This document shows positions 1-5,789 of a stretch of 6,645 nt of DNA, in pieces. This stretch comes from Phycisphaerales bacterium. GTDB taxonomy: Bacteria > Planctomycetota > Phycisphaerae > SM23-33. Made by a program: the position numbers and the translations under genes. Under the pieces are notes generated by a model that was not told where the DNA came from, searched no databases, and worked only from the letters and a program-made list of their open reading frames with translations. The DNA lies in contig PMYM01000154.1 in the NCBI GenBank assembly GCA_003171235.1, positions 6,960-13,604 on the forward strand, in the 5' to 3' direction. Position 1 is the stretch's first letter, and each line of letters opens with the position of its first letter.

Positions 1-333
1 CGCCGCGTGCAGCAGGATGTTGACCAGGTGATACGGCAGCGGGTTATCGCCCCAGGCCCGCCATTCCAGCCACAGCACGCTGCTGGTCAGGGGAAAATAG
101 TCGGGCGCCTGCGTGGTGAACCAGAATCGCTGTAATCCGTCGTCGGCGCGGATCAGGGGGTTGGCGGTCAGAAAGACGTCGTCATCCCAGACGTACCCGG
201 CGTTGATCGCCGGCCAGTACGCCGCCAGGACGACCAGCATAATCGCCCCCGCCATCCAGGCCCAATTCCACCGCCCAGCCGGCCCCGCTACCTTTGAATC
301 CGCATGTCTGGCGTCAGGTTTTTCCCAGGACAT
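1..333 (-). CDS. TMTC-like multi-membrane GT-C protein, N-terminal fragment
   Basis: The frame is open through the left window edge, so only the first 111 residues are visible. After a short polar N-terminus there is a membrane segment at about residues 26-46. The extracytoplasmic motif YVWDDDVFLTANP follows at 47-59, then FPLTSSVLWLEW at 80-91 and PLPYHLVNILLHA at 98-110. This order is typical of TMTC-like proteins: a GT-C-fold membrane domain, usually followed by TPR repeats, with acidic residues in the first outer loop thought to be catalytic (here D50-D52). Family members are linked to protein O-glycosylation, but the substrate here is unknown, and the TPR part would lie outside the window. 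The ATG at 333 was chosen because the membrane segment follows soon after. No good Shine-Dalgarno precedes it. An in-frame ATG at 453 overlaps the previous gene's stop as TAATG, but would add 40 Arg/Pro-rich residues of unconvincing character. Last visible member of the leftward cluster. Confidence 0.8.
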   Translation of the reverse strand, partial: MSWEKPDARHADSKVAGPAGRWNWAWMAGAIMLVVLAAYWPAINAGYVWDDDVFLTANPLIRADDGLQRFWFTTQAPDYFPLTSSVLWLEWRAWGDNPLPYHLVNILLHAA

Positions 334-374
334 GCGTGAATTGTACCGATTCGCCCGCCAACGAAGAAGGCCCC

Positions 375-391
375 AGGGGCGACATGCCCCT
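375..391 (-). terminator. short GC-rich hairpin between leftward genes
   Basis: AGGGGC at 375-380 and GCCCCT at 386-391 form a perfect 6-bp stem with a 5-base loop, about 60 bases past the stop of the 427-residue gene. The leftward transcript continues GGGGCCTTCTTCG, so there is no real U tract. It may be a weak or attenuating terminator, or a stem that helps stabilise the upstream messages. It could also be chance in GC-rich DNA. Its presence argues mildly against the alternative start at 453, which would place it inside coding sequence. Confidence 0.25.
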
Positions 392-452
392 CCGGCGCGG
401 CTATTCTCGGCACGCAGATTTCTTGGCTTCGGCGCGCCCCACGGAGATGGCA

Positions 453-1736
453 TTACGGCATAGCGGGCCCCAGCGGGGCCGAGGCCGGCTGGGTGGAAGC
501 GGGAGCGAGCGCCTTGGTCACGGCCGGCACGATGTTGGCCGCCGCCACGCACCCGGTCAGATTGCCCTTTTCATCGACTATCAGCACCGAAGGCACATAC
601 ACCACCCCGTACTGCTGGGCGACCTTGCAGTTGCCGTCAACCAGGTTGGGCACGGCGAGATTCTTGTCCTTGAGGAGTTTGGCCACGGCATCGGCGTCGG
701 CCTCCTGGTCGGCGCCGATGGCCAGCAGCACGGCCTTTTGTTTTGCCGCCAACTGGGCCAGTTGCGTCATGGTCTTGAGTGTGGAGGGGCCAAGGGTCTG
801 GTCGGCCAGCACCCCGTAGAAATACACCAGCACCCTCTGGCCCTTGTAATTGCGGACATCGATGTTCTGCCCGTCGACGGCCAGGAATCGCAGGTGGAAG
901 GGCTTGCCCAGGCTTTCGGCCAGGGCCAGCTCGCTCTTGTATTGCAGGCCGATGTCGGTGTCGGCGAAGTTCTCGACGATGCGGCGCTTGGCCTGAACCT
1001 GCTGGGACAGGCTGCCCTGCTGGCCGTACAGCCCCACCAGCAGCATCAGGGCCTTGAGGCTGCAGGGGTCGGTGGGATAGCCGCGGGAGAGGCGTTCGTA
1101 GGCGGCGATGGCCGTCTCGGTGCGCTGGGCCTCCAGGTAAAGCCCCCCGGCCCAGTACAATGCCAGCGGGGCATGGACGGTCTTGTCGTACTTCTGGGCC
1201 ATTTGCACGAAGCCGTCGGCGGCGCGGACCATTTTGGCGGCGGAGCGCGAGGTGGCCGAAGCGGTGGTCGCGGAACCGGTGGCGGCGGTGGCCGTAGCGG
1301 CGCTGGCCGGCTGTGAAGAGGCGCCGATGGCCTCCAGGGCCGCCACCTCCAGCAGCACGAACTGGGCGTGGGCCTGGTAGGCGTCCTCCAGGCCGACGGC
1401 CGCCAGCCGGCGGGCGCCGGCGGCGATGTCGCCCAGGCTGGCGCCGGCATCGCCGCTGTTGTAGCGCAGGCGCAGGGCGTCCAGGGCCAGGCTGTAGGCC
1501 AGGGCCAGATGCGGACTCTTGGGGAAGTGCGTCTCCAGGCCCGCCACCAGGGCCGGCACCTTTTGCAGGCTTTGCAGGAAGGCCTCCTCCCGCTGGCGCT
1601 CATCCCCAATGGTGGGATCGGGTGAAACGAGCCGCTGAATCTCAATCAGGATTGACACGTCGCCGTCGCTCTTGTCCTGGGCCAGGGCCATCCATGCCGG
1701 CAGGCACGCCAGGCCTACGCACAGAGCTCGTCTCAT
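453..1736 (-). CDS. exported helical-repeat protein with C-terminal thioredoxin fold lacking CxxC
   Basis: Predicted 427-residue exported protein. A signal peptide (MRRALCVGLACLPAWMALA, then Q20) is followed by a helical region at about 25-275. A TPR-like segment lies near 190-262 (AIAAYERLSRGYPTDP at 209-224). The helices are interrupted at 139-168 by a low-complexity Ala/Thr/Ser stretch. Residues about 278-410 match the AhpC/TlpA-type thioredoxin fold: an RVLVYFYG strand at 301-308, LLAIGAD at 337-343, a cis-proline motif YVPSVLIVDEKGNL at 380-393, and a final helix. The active-site position reads YGVLADQTLGPS instead of WCxxC, so the catalytic cysteines are absent. The only cysteines in the domain are C370 and C396. 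A Gln-Pro-Ala-Ser tail ends the protein. The ATG at 1736 was preferred over an upstream GTG at 1745 because AAAGGTG sits six bases before it. It lies 35 bases after the lipoprotein gene, so co-transcription is likely. A structural or binding role is inferred. Confidence 0.85.
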   Translation of the reverse strand: MRRALCVGLACLPAWMALAQDKSDGDVSILIEIQRLVSPDPTIGDERQREEAFLQSLQKVPALVAGLETHFPKSPHLALAYSLALDALRLRYNSGDAGASLGDIAAGARRLAAVGLEDAYQAHAQFVLLEVAALEAIGASSQPASAATATAATGSATTASATSRSAAKMVRAADGFVQMAQKYDKTVHAPLALYWAGGLYLEAQRTETAIAAYERLSRGYPTDPCSLKALMLLVGLYGQQGSLSQQVQAKRRIVENFADTDIGLQYKSELALAESLGKPFHLRFLAVDGQNIDVRNYKGQRVLVYFYGVLADQTLGPSTLKTMTQLAQLAAKQKAVLLAIGADQEADADAVAKLLKDKNLAVPNLVDGNCKVAQQYGVVYVPSVLIVDEKGNLTGCVAAANIVPAVTKALAPASTQPASAPLGPAMP

Positions 1737-1742
1737 TGAACG

Positions 1743-1749
1743 CACCTTT
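1743..1749 (-). promoter_or_regulatory. ribosome binding site that fixes the start at 1736
   Basis: On the minus strand AAAGGTG ends six bases before the ATG at 1736-1734. The alternative GTG start at 1745-1743 lies inside this Shine-Dalgarno sequence, so the shorter 427-residue product is preferred over a 430-residue one. Confidence 0.6.
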
Positions 1750-1771
1750 CGGCTGCGGCGATTGGAGATTC

Positions 1772-2173
1772 CTATTTCCCAAACCCTGCGCTGGTTGTGC
1801 TGGGCGGCGCCCCGCCGGGCGGCAGCCCCAGCGATTTCTCCAGTTGGGCGATGCGCTGCTGCTGGGCCTGGATTTGCGCCGCCTGCGACTGGGCCAGGCC
1901 GCGGTAATGGTCCCGCTGCTTGACCGCCTCGCCCAGGATCGCCAGTTGCTTATCCATCTGGCTGACGATGAATTTCTGGCGGGCCAGTTCATTGGCCAGT
2001 TGCCCGTCGCGATCGGCCAGTTCCTGGTATCGCTGCTGGAGGGCCTGTTTCTCGGCGGTCAACTGGTCGATGCGCAGGTCGCGCGGGTCAACGCCCGGGG
2101 AGGGGGCAGGAGGGTTCTGGCAGCCGAGGATGGCGGATATCGCCAGCGCCAGAATTCCCAGCCGCAGCTTCAT
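1772..2173 (-). CDS. small coiled-coil lipoprotein
   Basis: Predicted 133-residue lipoprotein. The N-terminus is a type II signal peptide (MKLRLGILALAISAILGC) with the lipidated cysteine at C18. Residue +2 is Gln, so by the E. coli Lol rule it would go to the outer membrane, if that rule holds here. A Pro-rich spacer (19-30) leads to a long, very Gln/Ala/Leu-rich helix at about 32-116 with heptad-like spacing of hydrophobics (LTAEKQALQQRYQELADRD, QQQRIAQLEKSLGL). This strongly suggests a parallel or trimeric coiled coil. The tail is Gly/Pro/Ser/Thr-rich. There are no cysteines besides C18 and no enzymatic motif. The start has AGGA seven bases upstream. The gene lies 53 bases after the TlpA-like gene and 35 bases before the next, so all three are probably one transcript. 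It may tether or scaffold its two thioredoxin-fold neighbours at the envelope. This is an inference from context. Confidence 0.85.
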   Translation of the reverse strand: MKLRLGILALAISAILGCQNPPAPSPGVDPRDLRIDQLTAEKQALQQRYQELADRDGQLANELARQKFIVSQMDKQLAILGEAVKQRDHYRGLAQSQAAQIQAQQQRIAQLEKSLGLPPGGAPPSTTSAGFGK

Positions 2174-2226
2174 GAGCGAATCCTGCCTTCCTGTGGGCGC
2201 TAAGGACCAAGAGAACTTCCCGCTTG

Positions 2227-3387
2227 TCAGGGCGCCGGGGCCGTCGCCGTGGCCGTAGCCGGGGCGGAAGCGCTCTTGCCGGCCAGGGCCCCTTCAATGG
2301 CCTCCTGCAGACGCATCTGCTGGGTGGGAGTGGTGGCGGCCTGGTCATCGGCGATCTTGCCGTCGGGCCCGATGACCATGATGGCGGGGATGTTGCGCAC
2401 GCCGTACCTGAGGGCCGCCAGGTCGTCCCAGCCCTTGCCGGAGAAAGTCTGCGCCCACTCCATCCCCTGCTCCTTGACGAATCGCACGACGGTGTCGCGC
2501 CGGTCCAGTTGGTCCAGGCTGATGCCGACGAAGACCACCCCGCGATCCTTGTACTTGGCGTAGGCCTGCTTGAGGCGGGGCAGCTCGCGAATGTATGGCC
2601 CGCACCAGGTGGCCCAGAAATCCACCACCACGACCTTGCCCTTGAAGTCGTCGGGCAGGATGATTTTCCTGCCCTCCAGGGTGGTCAGCTCGGCCTTGAA
2701 GAGATCGCCGAGGTTGACGTTTTCGCCGCGGTACTGGCGGATAAGCCGGGTCTCCGGCCGGTCGGGCCACTGCTTGATGAAATCATCCTGAAAGCCCTTG
2801 CACAACGGCAGGTTGCCGATTTCCCCGGCCACTCGGATAGCCCAGATGACGGCCTCGGGGGCTAACTCGCCTTTGGCATAACGGGCGACGAAGTCGCGGA
2901 CGGCCTGCTGGGCCTTGTCCGCCGGCAGGCTGGTGGCGCCGGGCATCAGGATGTTGAGCATCGTAATGTGGGCGTCGGCCATGAGGTGCAGGCGGGCGGG
3001 GGCGTCGGAATTCATCAGCTTCTCATCCAGAACCCTGGCCTTCTGGGCCATCTGGGCGTTCTTGTCGATGAGGGCCAACTGGCCGGCGGCCACGGCGCCC
3101 AGCCAGCGGGCCTGGTGGATCTCAGGCTCCTGGGAGAAGCGGGTCTCCATGTCCTCCTGGGCCTGGATGATCTGGGGCAGCCGCTCCTTCCTTAAGACCT
3201 CCACTTCCTGGGCGGTCTTGGCGCTGGAATAGACGGCCAGGGCCATCAGGTTGCTCAAGGCCTGCTGGGCCGGGGTCGGCTGGCTTGCGGGCAGGGGCGG
3301 CTGGGTCTGGTTGCCGGCGATCTGTCCCAGTGCGGCCCCCAAAGAAAGGGACAGCAGCAGGGCCAATGTCATAAGAGTGCGGCTCAT
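2227..3387 (-). CDS. TlpA/ResA-like exported thioredoxin-fold protein with CGPY active site
   Basis: Predicted 386-residue exported protein. The signal peptide ends near AALG|Q22. It is followed by a Pro/Gln linker and a largely helical domain at about 40-220, a common layout in planctomycete TlpA-like proteins. The thioredoxin domain spans about 226-370: KGKVVVVDFWATWCGPY at 249-265, the conserved IRELP at 266-270, GVVFVGISLD at 283-292, FSGKGWDD at 315-322, and the cis-proline motif YGVRNIPAIMVIGPDGK at 328-344. In TlpA/ResA relatives the motif is WCxxC and drives thiol-disulfide exchange outside the cytoplasm. Here C262 is kept but the second cysteine is Tyr265 (codon TAC at 2595-2593, one transition from TGC). 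The protein should therefore be monothiol or redox-inactive. The only other cysteine is C196. The tail is an Ala/Thr/Pro repeat. The start is supported by AAAGGA five bases upstream. It is the first gene of the leftward cluster, behind a clear promoter. Confidence 0.93.
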   Translation of the reverse strand: MSRTLMTLALLLSLSLGAALGQIAGNQTQPPLPASQPTPAQQALSNLMALAVYSSAKTAQEVEVLRKERLPQIIQAQEDMETRFSQEPEIHQARWLGAVAAGQLALIDKNAQMAQKARVLDEKLMNSDAPARLHLMADAHITMLNILMPGATSLPADKAQQAVRDFVARYAKGELAPEAVIWAIRVAGEIGNLPLCKGFQDDFIKQWPDRPETRLIRQYRGENVNLGDLFKAELTTLEGRKIILPDDFKGKVVVVDFWATWCGPYIRELPRLKQAYAKYKDRGVVFVGISLDQLDRRDTVVRFVKEQGMEWAQTFSGKGWDDLAALRYGVRNIPAIMVIGPDGKIADDQAATTPTQQMRLQEAIEGALAGKSASAPATATATAPAP

Positions 3388-3439
3388 GCTTATCCTTTCC
3401 CCGCCCGGCGGGAGCTTCCGGCCAGGCTGGCGAGTCCCG

Positions 3440-3468
3440 ATTATACTGCCGCTTGGTCAATCGCCCAA
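3440..3468 (-). promoter_or_regulatory. sigma70-type promoter for the leftward cluster
   Basis: On the minus strand TTGGGC (3468-3463) is separated by exactly 17 bases from a perfect TATAAT (3445-3440). Transcription would start near 3433, giving a 5' leader of about 45 bases before the ATG at 3387. The leader contains a small GC hairpin (CCCGC at 3400-3404 with GCGGG at 3408-3412) just before the Shine-Dalgarno AAAGGA. The -35 matches only the TTG half of the consensus, so strength may be moderate. Confidence 0.6.
3442..3447 (+). promoter_or_regulatory. possible rightward -10 element overlapping the leftward one
   Basis: TATACT on the plus strand overlaps the leftward TATAAT because ATTATA is nearly self-complementary. 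It lies about 85 bases before the preferred start of the rightward glycosyltransferase gene. No recognisable -35 is seen 17 bases upstream (CGGCCA), so this is weak. Confidence 0.25.
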
Positions 3469-3520
3469 GATACATTCGCCCTGAGGCTCCCGCGCACCAA
3501 GCCTTGTCTATTTCGGCGGC

Positions 3521-3525
3521 AGGGG
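3521..3525 (+). promoter_or_regulatory. ribosome binding site that decides the glycosyltransferase start
   Basis: AGGGG ends eight bases before an in-frame GTG at 3534. The other in-frame candidates fit less well: TTG at 3453 has no Shine-Dalgarno and falls inside the leftward promoter, GTG at 3525 overlaps this site, and GTG at 3540 is 14 bases away. Confidence 0.5.
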
Positions 3526-3533
3526 TGTATTGT

Positions 3534-5687
3534 GTGGGCGTGCGTGAATCCTACAGCAAGTCCACCGCTCCCGGCGCGCCGCCGGCTGGGCTGACCGGCC
3601 AGGTTCCCACCGCGGCCTGGTGGCTGCTGATCATCGCCGCCCTGCTGCTGATGCTGACCGCTGCGCTGGGTGCGTGGCAGCCGGCGCTGTTGGCCCTGTC
3701 GGTGGCAATCCCCGACGGATTAATCGCCGCGGCGGTGGGGCTGTCGGCGGGCGGATACGGCTACCTGCTGCTGCGGCGCTGGCTGGGGCAGGAAACGCCG
3801 GTGTTGCTGAAGTTGGCCACTTCTGCGGTGGCGGGGCTGTGGCTCTTTTCGACGGCGGTGATGGTCGTCGGCAGCACCCTGGGCGGATTGGGCCCGGCAA
3901 TCTGGTGGCCGGTGGTCGCCCTGGGTGCGGCGCTGGCGATCTGGCAAGGCCGCTCGCCCCTGCGGCGATTGAAATTGCCCCGGCGCCTGCCCCGTGCAAG
4001 CCTGCTGTGGGTGGCGGCCGCACTGGCGGCGGGAATCTGGTTGGCCGGGGCGACCCTGCCGGCCGGCCTGACCGGCAGGCTGACCGCCGATTCCTACGAC
4101 GTGCTGGAATATCACCTCCAGCTTCCGCGCGAGTACTTCCAGAGCGGTCAGGTGGCGCCCCTGACGCACAACGTCTACAGCCATTATCCCCTGGGCGTGG
4201 AGATGCTCTTTCTGCTGGGAATGTGTTTGCGCGGCGGCGCCTACGAGGGCATGTACCTGGCCACGCTGATGCACGGCTTGTACGCCGCGGTCATGGCGGC
4301 GGGGATTTTCGGCGCCCTGCGCCAAGCCGCCGGCGGCGGCAATGCCCAGGGCGGCAAGCTGGCGGATTTTCACGCCCGTGCGGCCGCCCTGCTGCTGCTT
4401 ACGGCGCCGTGGGTGCTGTACTTGTCCTGGCTGGCCAGTTCGGAACTGGCCGAGATGTGCTGCCTGGCGCTGGCGCTGATGTGGCTACGGCAATACCTGC
4501 ATCGCCCCGGCAGGTCGTGCTCGGCCATGATCGGCCTGATGGCCGGCGCCGCCTGCGCGATCAAGTACCTGAGCGTGGGGCTGATCGCCCTGCCGGTGCT
4601 GGCGGTGCTGCTGGCGGCGGCGCTGTGGCGGCGTCGGCCGGCGGACGCTCTGGTGGCGGCGATACTGACGGCGGGGCTGTTTTCGCCCTGGCTGGCGCGC
4701 AACGTCATCGCCACGGGCAACCCGGTATTTCCCCTGGCCAACACGGTTTTCGGGCGCGGGTATCTTTCGAGCGAGCAGGCCCAGCGGTGGAACAGCGCCC
4801 ACGCCCCTGGCCGCCGTCCGCCGGCGCCCAGGCCGCCGGATTATCAGCCTCCGCCCGATGAACCTTCGCGTTGGGGGCGGCTGGCCGGCTGGCTGGTGGG
4901 AACCCGCCCGTACGAGTCTTACCCCGTGATCGGATCGCCGGTGCTGGTGCTGCTGCTGGCGGGGCTGCTGGCGATGGCGGCCTTTCCCCGCGGCCTGAGC
5001 AGTTGGGACCGGTTGTTGCCGGCGGTGCTGGCCATACAGGTGGCGGCGTGGATGCTTTTCACGCACGAGATGCCGGCGCGGTTCGCCTCGGTGTGCCTGG
5101 TTCCCATCTGGCTGGTGGCGGCGACGGCGCTGGCGCGCCTGGCGGCAATCAAGGGCGATGGCCTGCCGCGGCAGGGTCAATCGCCGGGGCGGAACTGGGG
5201 AATGGCTCCGGCTGTAGCGCTGCTGTTGGCAACGGCTGGGCTGAACCTCGTGTCCGCCTGGCATTACTACCGTGCCGACGCCGGCGAGCAGCGCATGCTG
5301 GCCGGCGCCGACGCCTCCGCCCTGGCCCAAGCGTGGTTTCCCTCCGAGTATCGCGGCACGGGCAAGCTGGCGCTGGTCGGCGAGAGCCGCGCCTTTTACT
5401 TCCCCCCCGGCACGGTCTACGCCACGGTCTTCGATCCCCAGCCGCTGGCGCAGTTGCTGGGCGGGCCCGCCGGCCCGGACGACCAGCGGCGACTGCGCCA
5501 GGCCGGCATCGATCGTGTGCTTATCAACTGGAGCGAGATTGAAAGGCTCAGGCAAACTTACGGCTGGCCCGAGGAACTTTCCCCCGACCGCCTGCACCAA
5601 CTGCGGCAGTTGCTGCCCACGCTTCACGAGACTTACCTTCCGGGCTCGACGCGCACGCCCGCCCAGAGCATCCTGGCCGTGCCATAA
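3534..5687 (+). CDS. GT-C-type integral membrane glycosyltransferase (PMT/ArnT-like)
   Basis: Predicted 717-residue membrane protein, probably using a polyprenyl-phosphate sugar as donor on the outer face of the cytoplasmic membrane. A polar N-terminus precedes the first membrane helix at about 28-46, and many Leu/Ala/Val-rich helices follow. After the third or fourth helix comes the family signature SYDVLEYHLQLPREYF at 187-202, followed by NVYSHYPLGVEMLFLLG at 213-229. The Asp and Glu/His residues of this outer loop sit where GT-C enzymes carry catalytic acids. Further marks are AIKYLSVG (342-349) and ARNVIATGNPVFPL (388-401). After the last helix (about 558-575) a soluble domain at about 580-717 contains LVGESRAFYFPPG and DRVLINWSEIERL, seen in a planctomycete/verrucomicrobial subfamily recalled from memory. 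The acceptor is unknown. The start is GTG at 3534, chosen by the AGGGG upstream; the frame is open back to a TTG at 3453. Transcribed divergently from the thioredoxin-fold cluster. Confidence 0.88.
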   Translation: MGVRESYSKSTAPGAPPAGLTGQVPTAAWWLLIIAALLLMLTAALGAWQPALLALSVAIPDGLIAAAVGLSAGGYGYLLLRRWLGQETPVLLKLATSAVAGLWLFSTAVMVVGSTLGGLGPAIWWPVVALGAALAIWQGRSPLRRLKLPRRLPRASLLWVAAALAAGIWLAGATLPAGLTGRLTADSYDVLEYHLQLPREYFQSGQVAPLTHNVYSHYPLGVEMLFLLGMCLRGGAYEGMYLATLMHGLYAAVMAAGIFGALRQAAGGGNAQGGKLADFHARAAALLLLTAPWVLYLSWLASSELAEMCCLALALMWLRQYLHRPGRSCSAMIGLMAGAACAIKYLSVGLIALPVLAVLLAAALWRRRPADALVAAILTAGLFSPWLARNVIATGNPVFPLANTVFGRGYLSSEQAQRWNSAHAPGRRPPAPRPPDYQPPPDEPSRWGRLAGWLVGTRPYESYPVIGSPVLVLLLAGLLAMAAFPRGLSSWDRLLPAVLAIQVAAWMLFTHEMPARFASVCLVPIWLVAATALARLAAIKGDGLPRQGQSPGRNWGMAPAVALLLATAGLNLVSAWHYYRADAGEQRMLAGADASALAQAWFPSEYRGTGKLALVGESRAFYFPPGTVYATVFDPQPLAQLLGGPAGPDDQRRLRQAGIDRVLINWSEIERLRQTYGWPEELSPDRLHQLRQLLPTLHETYLPGSTRTPAQSILAVP

Positions 5688-5692
5688 ACCGC

Positions 5693-5768
5693 AAAGCTTA
5701 AAGCTGAAAAACGAAAGTTCGGAGAACCCACTTCAGCTTTCAGCTTTCAGCTTTCAGCTTTAAGCTTT
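5693..5768. repeat. 17-bp perfect inverted repeat between convergent genes
   Basis: AAAGCTTAAAGCTGAAA at 5693-5709 is the exact reverse complement of TTTCAGCTTTAAGCTTT at 5752-5768, with 42 bases between the arms. It lies between the stop codons of two convergent genes (5687 and 5790). It could fold as a long AT-rich stem and serve as a bidirectional terminator, although neither side carries a long T tract after the stem. Its low GC content stands out sharply from the neighbouring coding DNA. The arms are themselves built of the heptamer described in the overlapping tandem-repeat entry. Confidence 0.9.
5734..5768 (+). repeat. heptamer tandem repeat (CAGCTTT)4 plus AAGCTTT
   Basis: Four perfect copies of CAGCTTT run from 5734 to 5761, followed by a fifth copy with one substitution (AAGCTTT, 5762-5768). 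Two units in the opposite orientation form the left arm at 5693-5709. The array lies wholly outside the two flanking genes. Seven-base units keep shifting the reading frame, so it is not a coding repeat. I recall similar GCTGAAA-type arrays between genes in other bacterial phyla, but cannot verify this here. Confidence 0.9.
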
Positions 5769-5789
5769 CCGAAGTTCTGTGGTGTGGCG

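Noticed and set aside
294..1316. Long rightward open frame of 340 residues opposite the 427-residue gene
   Set aside because: It is antisense to a gene with a signal peptide, thioredoxin-fold motifs and a good ribosome binding site. Its translation is Gly/His/Gln-rich low-complexity sequence without domains, as expected from the reverse strand of GC-rich coding DNA.
3620..4861. Rightward 413-residue frame overlapping the glycosyltransferase in another phase
   Set aside because: The translation is Gly/Ala/Arg-rich without hydrophobic segments or motifs, while the chosen frame gives clear membrane helices and family motifs.
4485..5627. Leftward open frame of 380 residues opposite the glycosyltransferase
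   Set aside because: It has an Arg/Gln/Pro-rich composition, no motif and no ribosome binding site, and it lies wholly opposite a well-supported membrane protein. It is a GC-driven shadow.
5272..5763. Rightward 163-residue frame running into the heptamer repeat and ending in SAFSFQL
   Set aside because: It overlaps the C-terminus of the glycosyltransferase out of frame. The end is simply translated repeat DNA, a known kind of false hypothetical protein.
5693..5768. CRISPR array or insertion-sequence ends
   Set aside because: The units are seven bases long with no spacers. No target-site duplication flanks the inverted repeat, and the 42-base interior is too short for a transposase.
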